NCBI GenBank assembly: GCA_947396885.1
Contig: OX377203.1
Coordinates: 6,386,001-6,450,000 of the forward strand
Reading direction: 5' to 3'
Origin: Heligmosomoides polygyrus polygyrus
Taxonomy: Eukaryota > Nematoda > Chromadorea > Rhabditida > Heligmosomidae
DNA: 64,000 bases
Shown: in pieces, positions 30,165 to 64,000 of the stretch
How the letters are laid out: the number at the start of each line of letters is the position of its first letter
Numbering within the stretch: position 1 is the stretch's first letter
Made by a program: the position numbers and the translations under genes
The notes under the pieces: model-generated
The model's input: only the letters and a program-made list of their open reading frames with translations
Databases searched by the model: none
Told to the model about the DNA's origin: nothing

Positions 30165-31424
30165 TTAGGTTGGTGCATAAGTTCTCGGACATTTGGGGCA
30201 TGAAATATTTGCTACCACAACAAACGAACAACAATATCAAATCATTTGAAGTAACCACCCTTTACATCAATTGTCTTTCGCCAACGTGCTGGTAAGTCAT
30301 GGATGCCTTTTCTCCAAAACGTGGCCGGTTGTGATTCGAAAAATGTGAGCAGTGCCTCCTTGACATCCTCTCGGTCCCTGAATTGCTGGCCGTCCAAATA
30401 GCGTTGAAGGCTCGAAATCAAACGATAATCAGAAGGAGCGAGATCTGGTGAGTAAGGTGGATGTGGAAGAACGGTCCATCCGTAGTCCGCCAACTCAGCC
30501 GCCGTCGCTCTAGCAATATGCGGTCTAGCGTTGTCGTGTTGAAAATGCACCTTCACTTGTTCTCCTCGTGTGGTTTGAAGGTGGGCCCTCAACTTCCTCA
30601 GTTGGTTGACGTAAACCTCTGCCGCCTCTGTTATCTCTTCGTCCAGCAGCTCCCAGTATTCTACGCCAAGGATGCTCCACCAAATGCATAGCATCACCTT
30701 TTTCACGTGAAGGTCGGGTTTCGGAACGTCCTCTGCCTCTCCAGTTGCGTCAACCCAATGTGCACGCCGGAGATAGTTAGAGTAGAGTATCCACTTCTCA
30801 TCCCCGGTGACAAGGTTGTCCAGCCATCCGTGGGTACGTCTGATGGTAAGAAGAGACAGAGCGACATCGGCTCTGCGATCCATGCCATGTTGTGTCAAGT
30901 CGTGAGGTGCCAGCGACCCAACTTTTGCACCTTGCCAATCGACTTCAATCCTCGAACGACTGTTGAGTGACTAACACCAAGAGTGCTTGATAGTTCGCGA
31001 GTGGTTTGGTATGGGTCCGCTTCCACTCTACTTCGGAGGCCATCCAAATCCAGTGCCATCGGGCGCCCTTCTCGTTCATCATCTTCAACGGAGAATTCAC
31101 CAACTGCAAACTACACAGTGCTTCGAGCAGGAGCACTCTCGTTATAAACATCCTTCAGGCGACGATACGATTCGTTGGCATTGAGGCCAGATTGATGCAG
31201 GAATAACATGACGTGCCGAATATGCGTCTCAGTTGGGATGATTTGCTTGGCCATAATAGCTGACGTTAACAACGCAGAAGTAAATGTTAGGAACAGTTTT
31301 GTAGCCCTTTCCTTTCTCTATCGATCGATCATTTACGCGTTGGTACATGTGAGAAATTTGGCGAGAAATGCGCTTTCAGTTCAGGAGGGATCAAATGTCC
31401 GGGAACTTTTGCACCAACCTAATA
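30165..31424 (-). mobile_element. Mariner element, cecropia-type, nearly full length
   Basis: TTAGGTTGGTGCATAAGTTC at the left and GAACTTTTGCACCAACCTAA at the right are inverted termini, with TA on both sides. The element is 1.26 kb, normal for a mariner, and encodes a transposase on the minus strand with an intact C-terminal half. Confidence 0.92.
30242..31200 (-). pseudogene. Mariner transposase, N-terminus frameshifted
   Basis: This is a cut-and-paste transposase. From 30,898 down to the TAA at 30,242 the frame is open for 218 residues and contains all three catalytic Asp residues in their usual contexts: VTGDEKWILYSN, FQHDNARPHIA and PYSPDLAPSDYR (DD34D). Upstream, pieces of the N-terminal helix-turn-helix domain (TTRELSSTLGVSHSTVVRGL) are readable but in shifted frames between about 30,900 and 31,200. 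The C-terminus ends GGYFK. The copy is probably inactive but not old. Confidence 0.88.
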
Positions 31425-32110
31425 TGATAAGCGCTGAATTTACGCCATGGGTCCATTTACGGCTTCATGATGTTTACTTGACTTATAGTGTAAATGTCCT
31501 CTAAATAGGTGAGGTTTTCTTGGTCAAATAATCGCATTGGTTTTTGCGTTTAGTTGAAACTTCAACTTTGCTTGCCAACTAGATCACTCACGGTTTTTTT
31601 TTTTCGCAGCTTTGAGGCTGAGCGATTACTGTAGAATGAGTCTGAAAGTTTCGTAGCCGTTTTTAAGTGAACCAGCCTCCAATTTTCTGTGACAATTCGG
31701 AGTAATGAATTACGCTATCGAGAGCTAGTCATCCGCTCATTGTACGGAAATTGACAATTGACTGTAGACATGGTGATCAATGGAGTAGTTCGTGACACTG
31801 TGAATTCTGTTTCCGTCAAGAAACATCCGTTTTGGACGAGAAATGATCCGATTACCCAATTTCTAGGCGCAGCTCAAAACGACAGTTCCGGCTCCGTGTT
31901 TTATAGATAATCTTCAGCGATCCAATTTGCAAGTCGGGCTGAAGTTTTATGGCAGCTAAGCGCTCAAAGATATATCCGAGTGCTTAAGGAAAGGCTTCGA
32001 GTAAATTAAGATCTGCACTTCCTATCAAGTCATTATCGTGGAACCGTGGACGAGCGCATGGCGCAATCTCAGTGCTGACCACCCAAGAAAGCTATATTAG
32101 CCTTTTGCTC
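31425..32110. repeat. R-like palindrome, decayed
   Basis: GATGTTTACTTGACTTATAGTG (about 31,470) and ATCAAGTCATTATCG (about 32,025), followed by GAGCGCATGGCGCAATCTC, are R inner blocks in inverse order. The arms are poorly conserved. Confidence 0.45.
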
Positions 32111-33246
32111 TTTAAAATGATCTTTGAGGCTCCATTGGAGATTGATGGATAAGAATTTCGTGCTTTTTTAATGAATTTTTATGCAAATGTTTGCATATTT
32201 TTCCTCTTGCTTCCGGCGAAAGAGGGCTTCTACTCTCGGATATGCAGCCATTGGCATCGGGGTTGCTAACCATAATAAGATTAGTATCAGCTACTGCTGG
32301 CGGCTGATTCGGGACGGAGGCTGCACGGCGACGAGTCATCTTATCCTCGCTTGGGGCGAGTGCTGCGATTTTCTCCCCTCTCATTTCCTGTCGGTGATTA
32401 GCGACTAGACGGCCGAAACAACAACTGGACGGGGCTTTGCCCAGAATTTGACAGTAGTGGTGAATCACAGCCCGAGTTGGGTGGGTGCGATGATTTCGAT
32501 AGGTTCACCTAGGATGTGACAGAGCGTATCCTGTGTAGGTGGACCTAAAAAGTAAAAAAAAGGTGCGCTGAAGAACTCTCGACTGCTAGCTAAACAGCCA
32601 GGAACAAGGCGCATGTCCAGGCGTCTGTGAAGCACTTAATCTGTCCGTGCGCCTGTCTCTGCGCACGTACCTCGGCTGTGAGGTGTCATCGGCTTCCATC
32701 CACAGTCGCTGGTCCTTTGAAATGGAATCAATGTGAACATCATGGCAGCTGGACAGGACAAGCATAAAAAAATCGATTAATCGGTCAATATCGATCGATG
32801 GCATCGATTTTTAGGCGCCTTTATAAGCAGGCATGGCATACAATACAAACCGTAGATCTTGGTGTTTGGGCGGAAAGAGCGCAAAAAACGTATTCTCGCC
32901 GTATTTTGTTATCGCCCTTCAAAAAATAAATCCGAAATTTGGTATCAGTATAGGATAGTCTATCCGATGAAGTGAAAAACGTTATCGCGAGTTTCTTGCG
33001 ATCATAGGACGATTTCGTGGGGTATTGTGAGGAATTTCGCTTAGAGATTTATCAGATTGTGCAGCTTTGCAAACAAAAAACTCCCTATAAAAGAGTGATA
33101 TGGGAGAATTCATATGGCGCTGTTCTCGTGTTCCATTTTTTCTATTCTTCATTCTTTTGTAGGATGTTTTAGGATGCTCTAATGTGCATTGTATTTTTAC
33201 ATTAGAGTTTTGGTTTAATTACCCAAGTTTGAGGTAACTGGTGTAT
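32111..33246. other. Unassigned segment
   Basis: A minus frame (32,112-32,468, 118 codons) has no domain I recognise. ATCGATT-rich text lies at about 32,770-32,815. No repeat family or exon can be supported, and it may include upstream host sequence. Confidence 0.3.
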
Positions 33247-33379
33247 GGCCCGTTTATACTTCGTCGCGGCACGACGCGATGGTCACGCAATGAGGCCAAA
33301 TTGATCGATCGCCTCGCACAATCAATATGGCCACTATACGTGGCGTCGCGTCGCGCCGCGACGAAGTATAAACGGGGCC
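33247..33379. mobile_element. GC-rich MITE M6
   Basis: GGCCCGTTTATACTTCGTCGC and GCGACGAAGTATAAACGGGGCC are inverted ends. The core GAGGCCAAATTGATCGATCG / CAATCAATATGGCCACTAT matches the subfamily of M2 and M14. The flanks (TAT and ATG) do not show the TAA duplication. Confidence 0.8.
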
Positions 33380-33873
33380 ATGTGTGTTCCGAAGCACATA
33401 TTCTAAACCACTGATCGTTCGATGCTGATCCCAAATTTCGGATTTATTTTTCAAAGAACGTAATTTTAAAAGCGCCATCCAAAAGCGACGGAAAAAGCTT
33501 TTTGCACATTTTCTGCCTAATAATCAAAAGATACAGCCGGTATTGTACGGTATCGAAGGACACTGGTCGGTATAAGATTGACATGTTTCAAGATGAACAT
33601 CAGACCTAGTGGCCTGTTGGAGCTGTACAAGTTCGTGCACGCTTGGCCCACCTAACTTGAGCAACGGCGGCAGTTTCTATGGCCGACTCTGCTTACTACA
33701 GAGTGTCTCAGCATAACAATTAAGGCCGATGCTCTAGTCAATAAATCCTTTTGGAGTGCCTAGCGAACTACGTCTACGTAGTTTCGTGAAAGTACTTTGA
33801 ATGCGTGTGGTACTGGTCGATAATGTGGCCTACATAGCGTGGCGAGAACGCCCGATCAATCGCAGTCAATCAG

Positions 33874-34015
33874 GGGCCGGATTCATCAACAATTAAACGC
33901 GTGGGTATGCGGGGTAGAAAGGGTAGAGATCGAGACGAGTTAGAGACGCAAGCTTCATCGTGGGTAACTCTAACCCCTATATCCGTGGGTTAGTCGTTCA
34001 TGAATCCGGCACCAG
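33874..34015. repeat. MITE with GGGGCCGGATTCATCAAC ends
   Basis: GGGGCCGGATTCATCAACAA and TTCATGAATCCGGCACC are inverted ends. The core carries GGTAGAGATCGAGACGAGTTAG and AACTCTAACCCCTATATCC, related to the half copy at 635-716. Confidence 0.7.
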
Positions 34016-34072
34016 AGTACCGACCGAACAAGCCTACTGCCACTCACAGCGCAGATTGTGCATGTGCCCTCT

Positions 34073-35527
34073 GACAAGGGAAGGGTTTGAAGTGTATGTC
34101 TGAACGGGGAAGCGAGTCATATAGGGAGAATCCTCACCCCTCAATTGGTTTGAAAATGTGTTTATTTTTCACCAAGTCACTGAACCCAAGGAGTAGGGGG
34201 TCACAATGTGATACGGCGTTTGGGGGACTTGTACGCCCGCAGCCAGTGGCTCGGAGCGCAGGTGGGTAGAGGGTTGACTCGTGCAAGAGAGGTCAGGGAT
34301 TGGCTCCTTTGTGTTGCTGCACTTTTGCATTTCAACTGATTTATTGAGATTTGGGGGATTCTGATGTCTATACCATTTTCAGACGTTTTCTGCGCATTTT
34401 TCCAGCGGAACGCTGTGGTATTCAACATGGTGATGTATAAATGTTCAACACCAGTGATACACAGGTACAAAGTGCATGAAGCACCACTGGGCACCTTACG
34501 GGTAGCGTATAAAGGCTACAGGCTCCTCATAGTCTGTTTCCATGCATGAACCAAAGGCCTCGGGAAAAACCATCCTGCTCGGATTTCAAAGGAGACCACG
34601 TTGTGACGTCGGAGGTGGTTCAAATGAGAAACGAGGTGTGCGGATCCCGCAGATTAAGCTAAACGGCATCCATGCACTCTTTCCCTCATGTCTGCCTGTC
34701 ACCTGGAAATCAGAGGCCTGCTGAAGGTTTTCAAGAACCTAACACCAACAATGTCCGCCGACGGTCGAGTGGTGATCCACCTGCTCACGCTGAAGTGTGG
34801 CCCACCTTTAGGCAAGGAATCTTCGAGGGAAGAAATCAAGCTGGCTGAACGGATGGTCAGCATACTCAAGGATTTCGAAGCACGTCAACTTCAAGTTGAC
34901 GAAGACCAACAGCTGGAAGTGGTGGAAGAAGAAGAGGAAGATTGGGACCCGCAAGATGAACTGATTTACGTGGAGAGGCAAGCAAGCAGTGGGCATTGAT
35001 AACTTTTTTCGGGTGGAACTCTTGTTCCGGAATAAAGGGTACGTCTTTAATTGGATTTCGGGTGCTCATAACCGTGGAGGAAGACACCGCGATTCACTAC
35101 ACAGTCACTTTGTACCTGTGTACCACTGGTGCTGAACATTCATCACCATGCTGAATACCACAGCGCACAGCTGGGAAAATGCACAGAAAAGGTCTGAAAA
35201 TGGTATAGACTTCAGATTCCCCAAATCTCAACCAATCAGTTGAAATGCAAAAATGCGGCAGCGCAAAGGAACCAAACTCCTGACCCCCTTCGCACGAGTC
35301 AACCCTCTACCTTCCTGCGCTCCGAGCCACTGGCTGCAGACGCATCGCAGGCGTACAAGACCCCCAAACGCGTGCTGCGCCGTATCCCATTGCGATTCCC
35401 TACTCCTTGGATTTAGCGACTTGGCAAAAAATAAACACATTTTCAAACCAATTGACGGGTGAGGATTCTCCCTATATGACTCGCTTCGCCCCGTTCAGAC
35501 GTACGCTTCAAACCCTTCCTTTGTGAG
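34073..35527. mobile_element. tRNA-headed foldback D
   Basis: TGACAAGGGAAGGGTTTGAAG and CTTCAAACCCTTCCTTTGTG are inverted ends. The arms pair over about 450 bases (GGGAGAATCCTCACCCCTCA against TGACGGGTGAGGATTCTCCC). Inward-facing, decayed tRNA-like domains are at about 34,252-34,310 (+) and 35,269-35,325 (-), each followed by a TTTTGCATTTCAACTGAT block. The middle (about 34,550-35,010) is not palindromic and holds an open frame. Confidence 0.8.
34688..34999 (+). CDS. Unrecognised small open frame inside foldback D
   Basis: About 103 codons from TTG/ATG starts to a TGA. The first ATG-equivalent with context is at 34,688, and an internal ATG follows at about 34,751. The product has a mixed N-terminal part (RGLLKVFKNL, RVVIHLLTLK), then a charged helix (SREEIKLAERMVSILKDFEA) and a strongly acidic stretch (VVEEEEEDWD). 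I recognise no family. It occupies exactly the unpaired centre of the foldback, so it may be cargo or a remnant of an element-encoded protein. Coding status is unproven. Confidence 0.35.
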   Translation: MSACHLEIRGLLKVFKNLTPTMSADGRVVIHLLTLKCGPPLGKESSREEIKLAERMVSILKDFEARQLQVDEDQQLEVVEEEEEDWDPQDELIYVERQASSGH

Positions 35528-36049
35528 TGGTAAGTCCATACGGTGTGGCTGCTTTGGTCTAGTGCTTCGTGCCCTCTTCTCGTGTAGACCACATTAGCGA
35601 CTAATATGTTGTATGAATGACGTGAAGTGTGAAGTCTGTGCGACTCCCGATAGGCCTTATGACTATAAATAGAACGGCTGAGCTAAGAATTTCGAGCGGA
35701 GATCTCCGAGTTTGCGTCGGGAGCTATTATATAGGGAATCCGCCTGTTATCATCCTTATCTGAGACTTGTGGGATTATTCCTCCTCTGCAGACGTCTACG
35801 CCTCATCCAGATTGAACGGTATGAGTCTGACGGCGTAACAGGACCATACATCGTTACCATCTCAGTGGATAGAATCACTTCCTGCGGTTGTTCCGCCTTC
35901 TTCGTCTTGTTCGACTCGTTTAGGGTTTTCTCCAGTGAAGCTGTTCCTGAAGGTGTTTTGTGCGATCATTTTCCAACTCCGCGGGTGTCGTCGTCGTTTC
36001 GCTGCTCGTGTTCGCTGTGGTGTCTCTGTCTACCTGTTCCGTGTTTCAG
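35528..36049 (+). promoter_or_regulatory. Upstream region (outron) of the R3HDM-like gene
   Basis: CTATAAATAG (35,663-35,672) is a clean TATA-box match about 390 bases before the first coding exon. The interval between it and 36,049 would be the outron removed by trans-splicing. A long plus frame that runs through here (35,712-36,293) is probably incidental. The first 80 bases hold the outer arm of the foldback at 33,808, so the mobile DNA ends close to the promoter. Confidence 0.45.
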
Positions 36050-36050
36050 G
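36047..36050 (+). promoter_or_regulatory. Candidate spliced-leader acceptor
   Basis: CGTGTTTCAG followed by GGTGAAGAGC and an ATG at 36,060. A TTTCAG placed 10 nt upstream of the start codon is the usual position for spliced-leader trans-splicing in nematodes. No better upstream donor or exon in the correct phase was seen, so it is read as the mRNA 5' end. Confidence 0.5.
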
Positions 36051-36059
36051 GTGAAGAGC

Positions 36060-61761
<25,702 letters not shown>

Positions 61762-61829
61762 GTAAGTAAATGTTCTGTACGATTTGTTTGTAAAAGTTGT
61801 ATATTTATATGACTTCGCGTCAAGAATGG

Positions 61830-62300
61830 CGCGATTCTCGTCTTCCTATTTCTCTCCAACTCTACACTGACACACCTAGTCAACAGTATACCTACCTATT
61901 CCCTCATCTTTCCCTTCTATTTTCCTGTTTATTTGCACTCCCTCCGTCTTTTTTCTTTATCTTCATCTGCTGTTATTCTCCCTTCTCTTTCTTCTTTCCA
62001 ACTTATTCTCTCTATCTTCCCTACGCGTTCTTCACTGTTATTGTTTTTCCTCTTTCTTTCCTACCACCTCTCTACCAGGCTGTCCTGTCTCTCCTCTCTT
62101 GCTCTTCTGTCTCTACCACTTTCCTCTCCTTGCCTCTCTAAGCACTATCTGTCTTTGATTCTCATTCTCTGTCTCTCACTCTACTAGTCTCTCTTTCTCT
62201 CTACGTCAGCGTCTCTCTCTCTCTGTTTCTCTGTCTTCTTATCTTCTCATCAGTTTCGCTCTGCCTCTCTCCGTCTTAATCTCTCTTCCTTTTCTCTCTC

Positions 62301-62331
<31 letters not shown>

Positions 62332-62890
62332 TAATTTTCTTCCTGTCGCAGTCTATCCATGTTCCTCTTTCTGCCCATATGTCTCATATCTCGCATTGCT
62401 TCCCTAACTCTCTCTTCACCCTGTCGCTCCATCTCTGTCACTCTTCTTCCCGTTCCTCTACCAGTCTGCCTGTCCTCCCTCTTATCTCTTTAGAATTTTC
62501 CCATTATTTCTGTAAGCAAGGATTTTCTTCCATTCCTTCTCTCGCTTTCTCTTCTTCCCACACTCGTCCTTCTCTTCCTGTCCGCGTTCCTATGAAAGCT
62601 CTGCCTATACTTCTTGTTATCCCTCTCTCTTTCTTCCTTTCCCCGTCTTTTTCCATTCTCTTTGTTATTTTCTCTACTGCTATCTCTCACCCTTACCTCT
62701 GCATCTCCTTTCCCTTTTCTCACCACGTCCTTCTCCCTGTTGGCAGCTCTTCCTCGCTGTCTTCAGCTGTCACCTATTTTCTCTCCCTGTCGCTTTCCTG
62801 TCTATCTCCATCCCCTGATCCCAGTCTCTCTCTTTTTGCCTTAGTTTGTCTCTCTATCCTTCTCGCTTTCGCCCTACTTATATCTCCCTC
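61830..62890. repeat. Polypyrimidine tract with CT microsatellite
   Basis: Over a kilobase the plus strand is mostly C and T, with a nearly pure (CT)n run at about 62,296-62,331. It continues after the SINE at about 63,180-63,370. Long open frames across it arise from the composition and are not genes. Confidence 0.85.
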
Positions 62891-63197
62891 TATTTATGGA
62901 CGCATATGGCGTAGCCGGAGAAGGCGCCGGCTGTCGCGTGCACCCGATACCAGGTTCCTGGTTCCCGCCCAGGCCAACCAAGCCTTCCATCCCTGCATGG
63001 TCGGTGAATTGGTACCTGACTTGTCTGGGAAAATAGAGCGCTGACCTGTTCATCGTCTGGCCACAAGTCATTGTATGGCCATATGCGCATTCAAATCGCC
63101 CCCACGATATCCTGTAGAAGTAGGATGCATGGCGCATCCCAAGATGGATTGAGTAACGCCGCCCTTTATCCTTTATCTTTATCCTATGTTTATCCTC
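62891..63197 (+). repeat. tRNA-derived SINE, copy 9
   Basis: The head GGACGCATATGGCGTAGCCGG is diverged, while the body (TGCATGGTCGGTGAATTGGTACC, CCTGTAGAAGTAGGATGCATGG) and the TTTATCCTTTATC tail are clear. TATCTCCCTC flanks it (62,881-62,890 and 63,198-63,207), but that sequence is low in complexity, so the duplication is only suggestive. Confidence 0.85.
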
Positions 63198-63379
63198 TAT
63201 CTCCCTCACCTAACCTCTTCTCTATCTCTTTTCTCCGTCGTACATCCGCTTCTTTTTCTCGATAAGCTGTATCCCTCCCTCTCCCTCTTCTTCTAGCTCT
63301 TCCTCCTCCCTGTCCATTTGACTTGGCACCTCTGCTTTTTATTTCTGCTCCGTCGTCTTTTTTTCTCTTCCTCCCCTCG

Positions 63380-63732
63380 TCTATTTATACCATTTTCACG
63401 TAGAATTGGACACTTTTCAAATTAAATTGGACAATTCTAAGTGAGTCTAAGAATTTGGAAATCAATTTGAACGTTTTCCAAATCGAAATGACCGTTAGGC
63501 AGGTTAAACTACAGACTCCCTAATATGGTTGGAATAATTTTTTGTTCGAGGAAAATTTGGTATAACATTTTTGAAGTTTTAATTCACTCCCAATAAGAGG
63601 ACACAGCGTTTGAGATTTTATAAAAATTTTATTTTTTGAGGAAAAACAGTGTCTTAAAGCTTGTTTTGAATAGCAGGAAGGCGGCCATTTTTTATCGCCA
63701 AAATACAGATTACGCCGTTCTCCCGTCCGAAG
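63380..63732. repeat. R element left arm at the right edge
   Basis: TATACCATTTTCACGTAGAATTGG begins the arm, followed by ATTGGACAATTC, GAATAATTTTTTGTTCG and GAGATTTTATAAAAATTTT. It is cut at about 63,733 by a SINE near the inner block (ATTACGCCGTTCTCCCGTC). Confidence 0.65.
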
Positions 63733-64000
63733 GGCGCGTGTAGCGCAGTCGGAGGAGGCGCCTGCTGTCGCGTGCACCCGATACCAGGTTCCTGGTTCGG
63801 ATTTCCTGCCCACTCCAACCAAGCCTTCCATCCCTGCGAGGTCGGTGAATTGGTACCAGACTTGTCTGGGAAGGATAAAGCGCTGACTTGTTTATCAGCT
63901 CTCCAACCCAAACACGCATTCAGAACCGCCTCCACGACATCCTGTAGAAGTAGAATGCGTGGCGCATCCCAAAAGGGATTGAGTAACGCCGTCCTTTATC
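63733..64000 (+). repeat. tRNA-derived SINE, copy 10, at the window edge
   Basis: GGGCGCGTGTAGCGCAGTCG starts the copy, with A and B boxes intact (B box GGTTCGGATTTCC at about 63,796). The body runs to the CCTTTATC tail at the last base, so the 3' flank and any target duplication are outside the window. Confidence 0.9.

Larger units (their letters stand above)
33808..35612. repeat. GGTACTAGTCG foldback that hosts two other elements
   Basis: The left arm GTACTGGTCGATAATGTGGCC (33,808) and the right arm GTAGACCACATTAGCGACTAATA (about 35,585-35,612) are the inverted ends of the family at 15,007. Between them lie a MITE (33,874-34,015) and tRNA-headed foldback D (34,073-35,527), so this is a three-level nest. 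Confidence 0.6.

Noticed and set aside
62379..63044. A 221-codon open frame on the plus strand
   Set aside because: It is made of C/T-rich sequence and then runs into a SINE; its Ser/Leu/Phe bias reflects base composition.

Overview
The window looks like nuclear DNA of a parasitic strongylid nematode, most likely a hookworm-type genome (inference). The reasons are short introns with TTTCAG-like acceptors, a small heat-shock protein of the nematode SIP-1/HSP-20 type, a cecropia/Hsmar1-related mariner that resembles the hookworm element bandit, and a Tc3-like transposase. There is no bacterial gene organisation. Host coding sequence is sparse, and most of the 64 kb is layered mobile DNA, largely palindromic.

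Positions 1-36,000 are mainly repeats. They hold a broken mariner at the left edge, copies of a tRNA-derived SINE (several with clean target duplications), fragments of an RTE-type LINE, two same-length palindromic mariner derivatives, two large foldbacks ending in ACAGGGTGTCTC, an AT-rich foldback family called R here, short GC-rich palindromes flanked by TAA (PIF/Harbinger-like MITEs), and foldbacks whose arms carry tRNA-like domains. The only host-type gene in this part is a small heat-shock protein gene on the minus strand (about 3,959-4,447). It lies in the centre of an R element.

Positions 36,050-61,761 and beyond the right edge hold one plus-strand host gene in at least fifteen exons. 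It is an orthologue of the R3HDM1/R3HDM2/ARPP21/Encore family. The family's LVRS-A-C motif, the KNPRDR-MLL-LEQ block and the R3H domain (R-x-x-x-H) are all readable, and the exon phases agree across every junction. A TTTCAG site 10 nt before the first ATG looks like a spliced-leader acceptor. The original introns seem to have been short (42-116 nt), and several have grown to 1.7-9.4 kb by insertion. The insertions include a nearly intact mariner, a Tc3-like fragment, a minisatellite framed by inverted repeats, tRNA-headed foldbacks, a Penelope-like element with hammerhead-ribozyme-like motifs, and a polypyrimidine tract of about 1 kb.

The clearest unusual features are: (1) a foldback superfamily with inward-facing tRNA-like promoter domains in both arms; (2) a palindrome carrying a hammerhead-like motif in each arm; (3) a heat-shock gene carried inside a foldback; (4) a MITE group with conserved ends but unrelated palindromic cores; and (5) a palindromic tRNA-headed element that almost exactly fills an intron.
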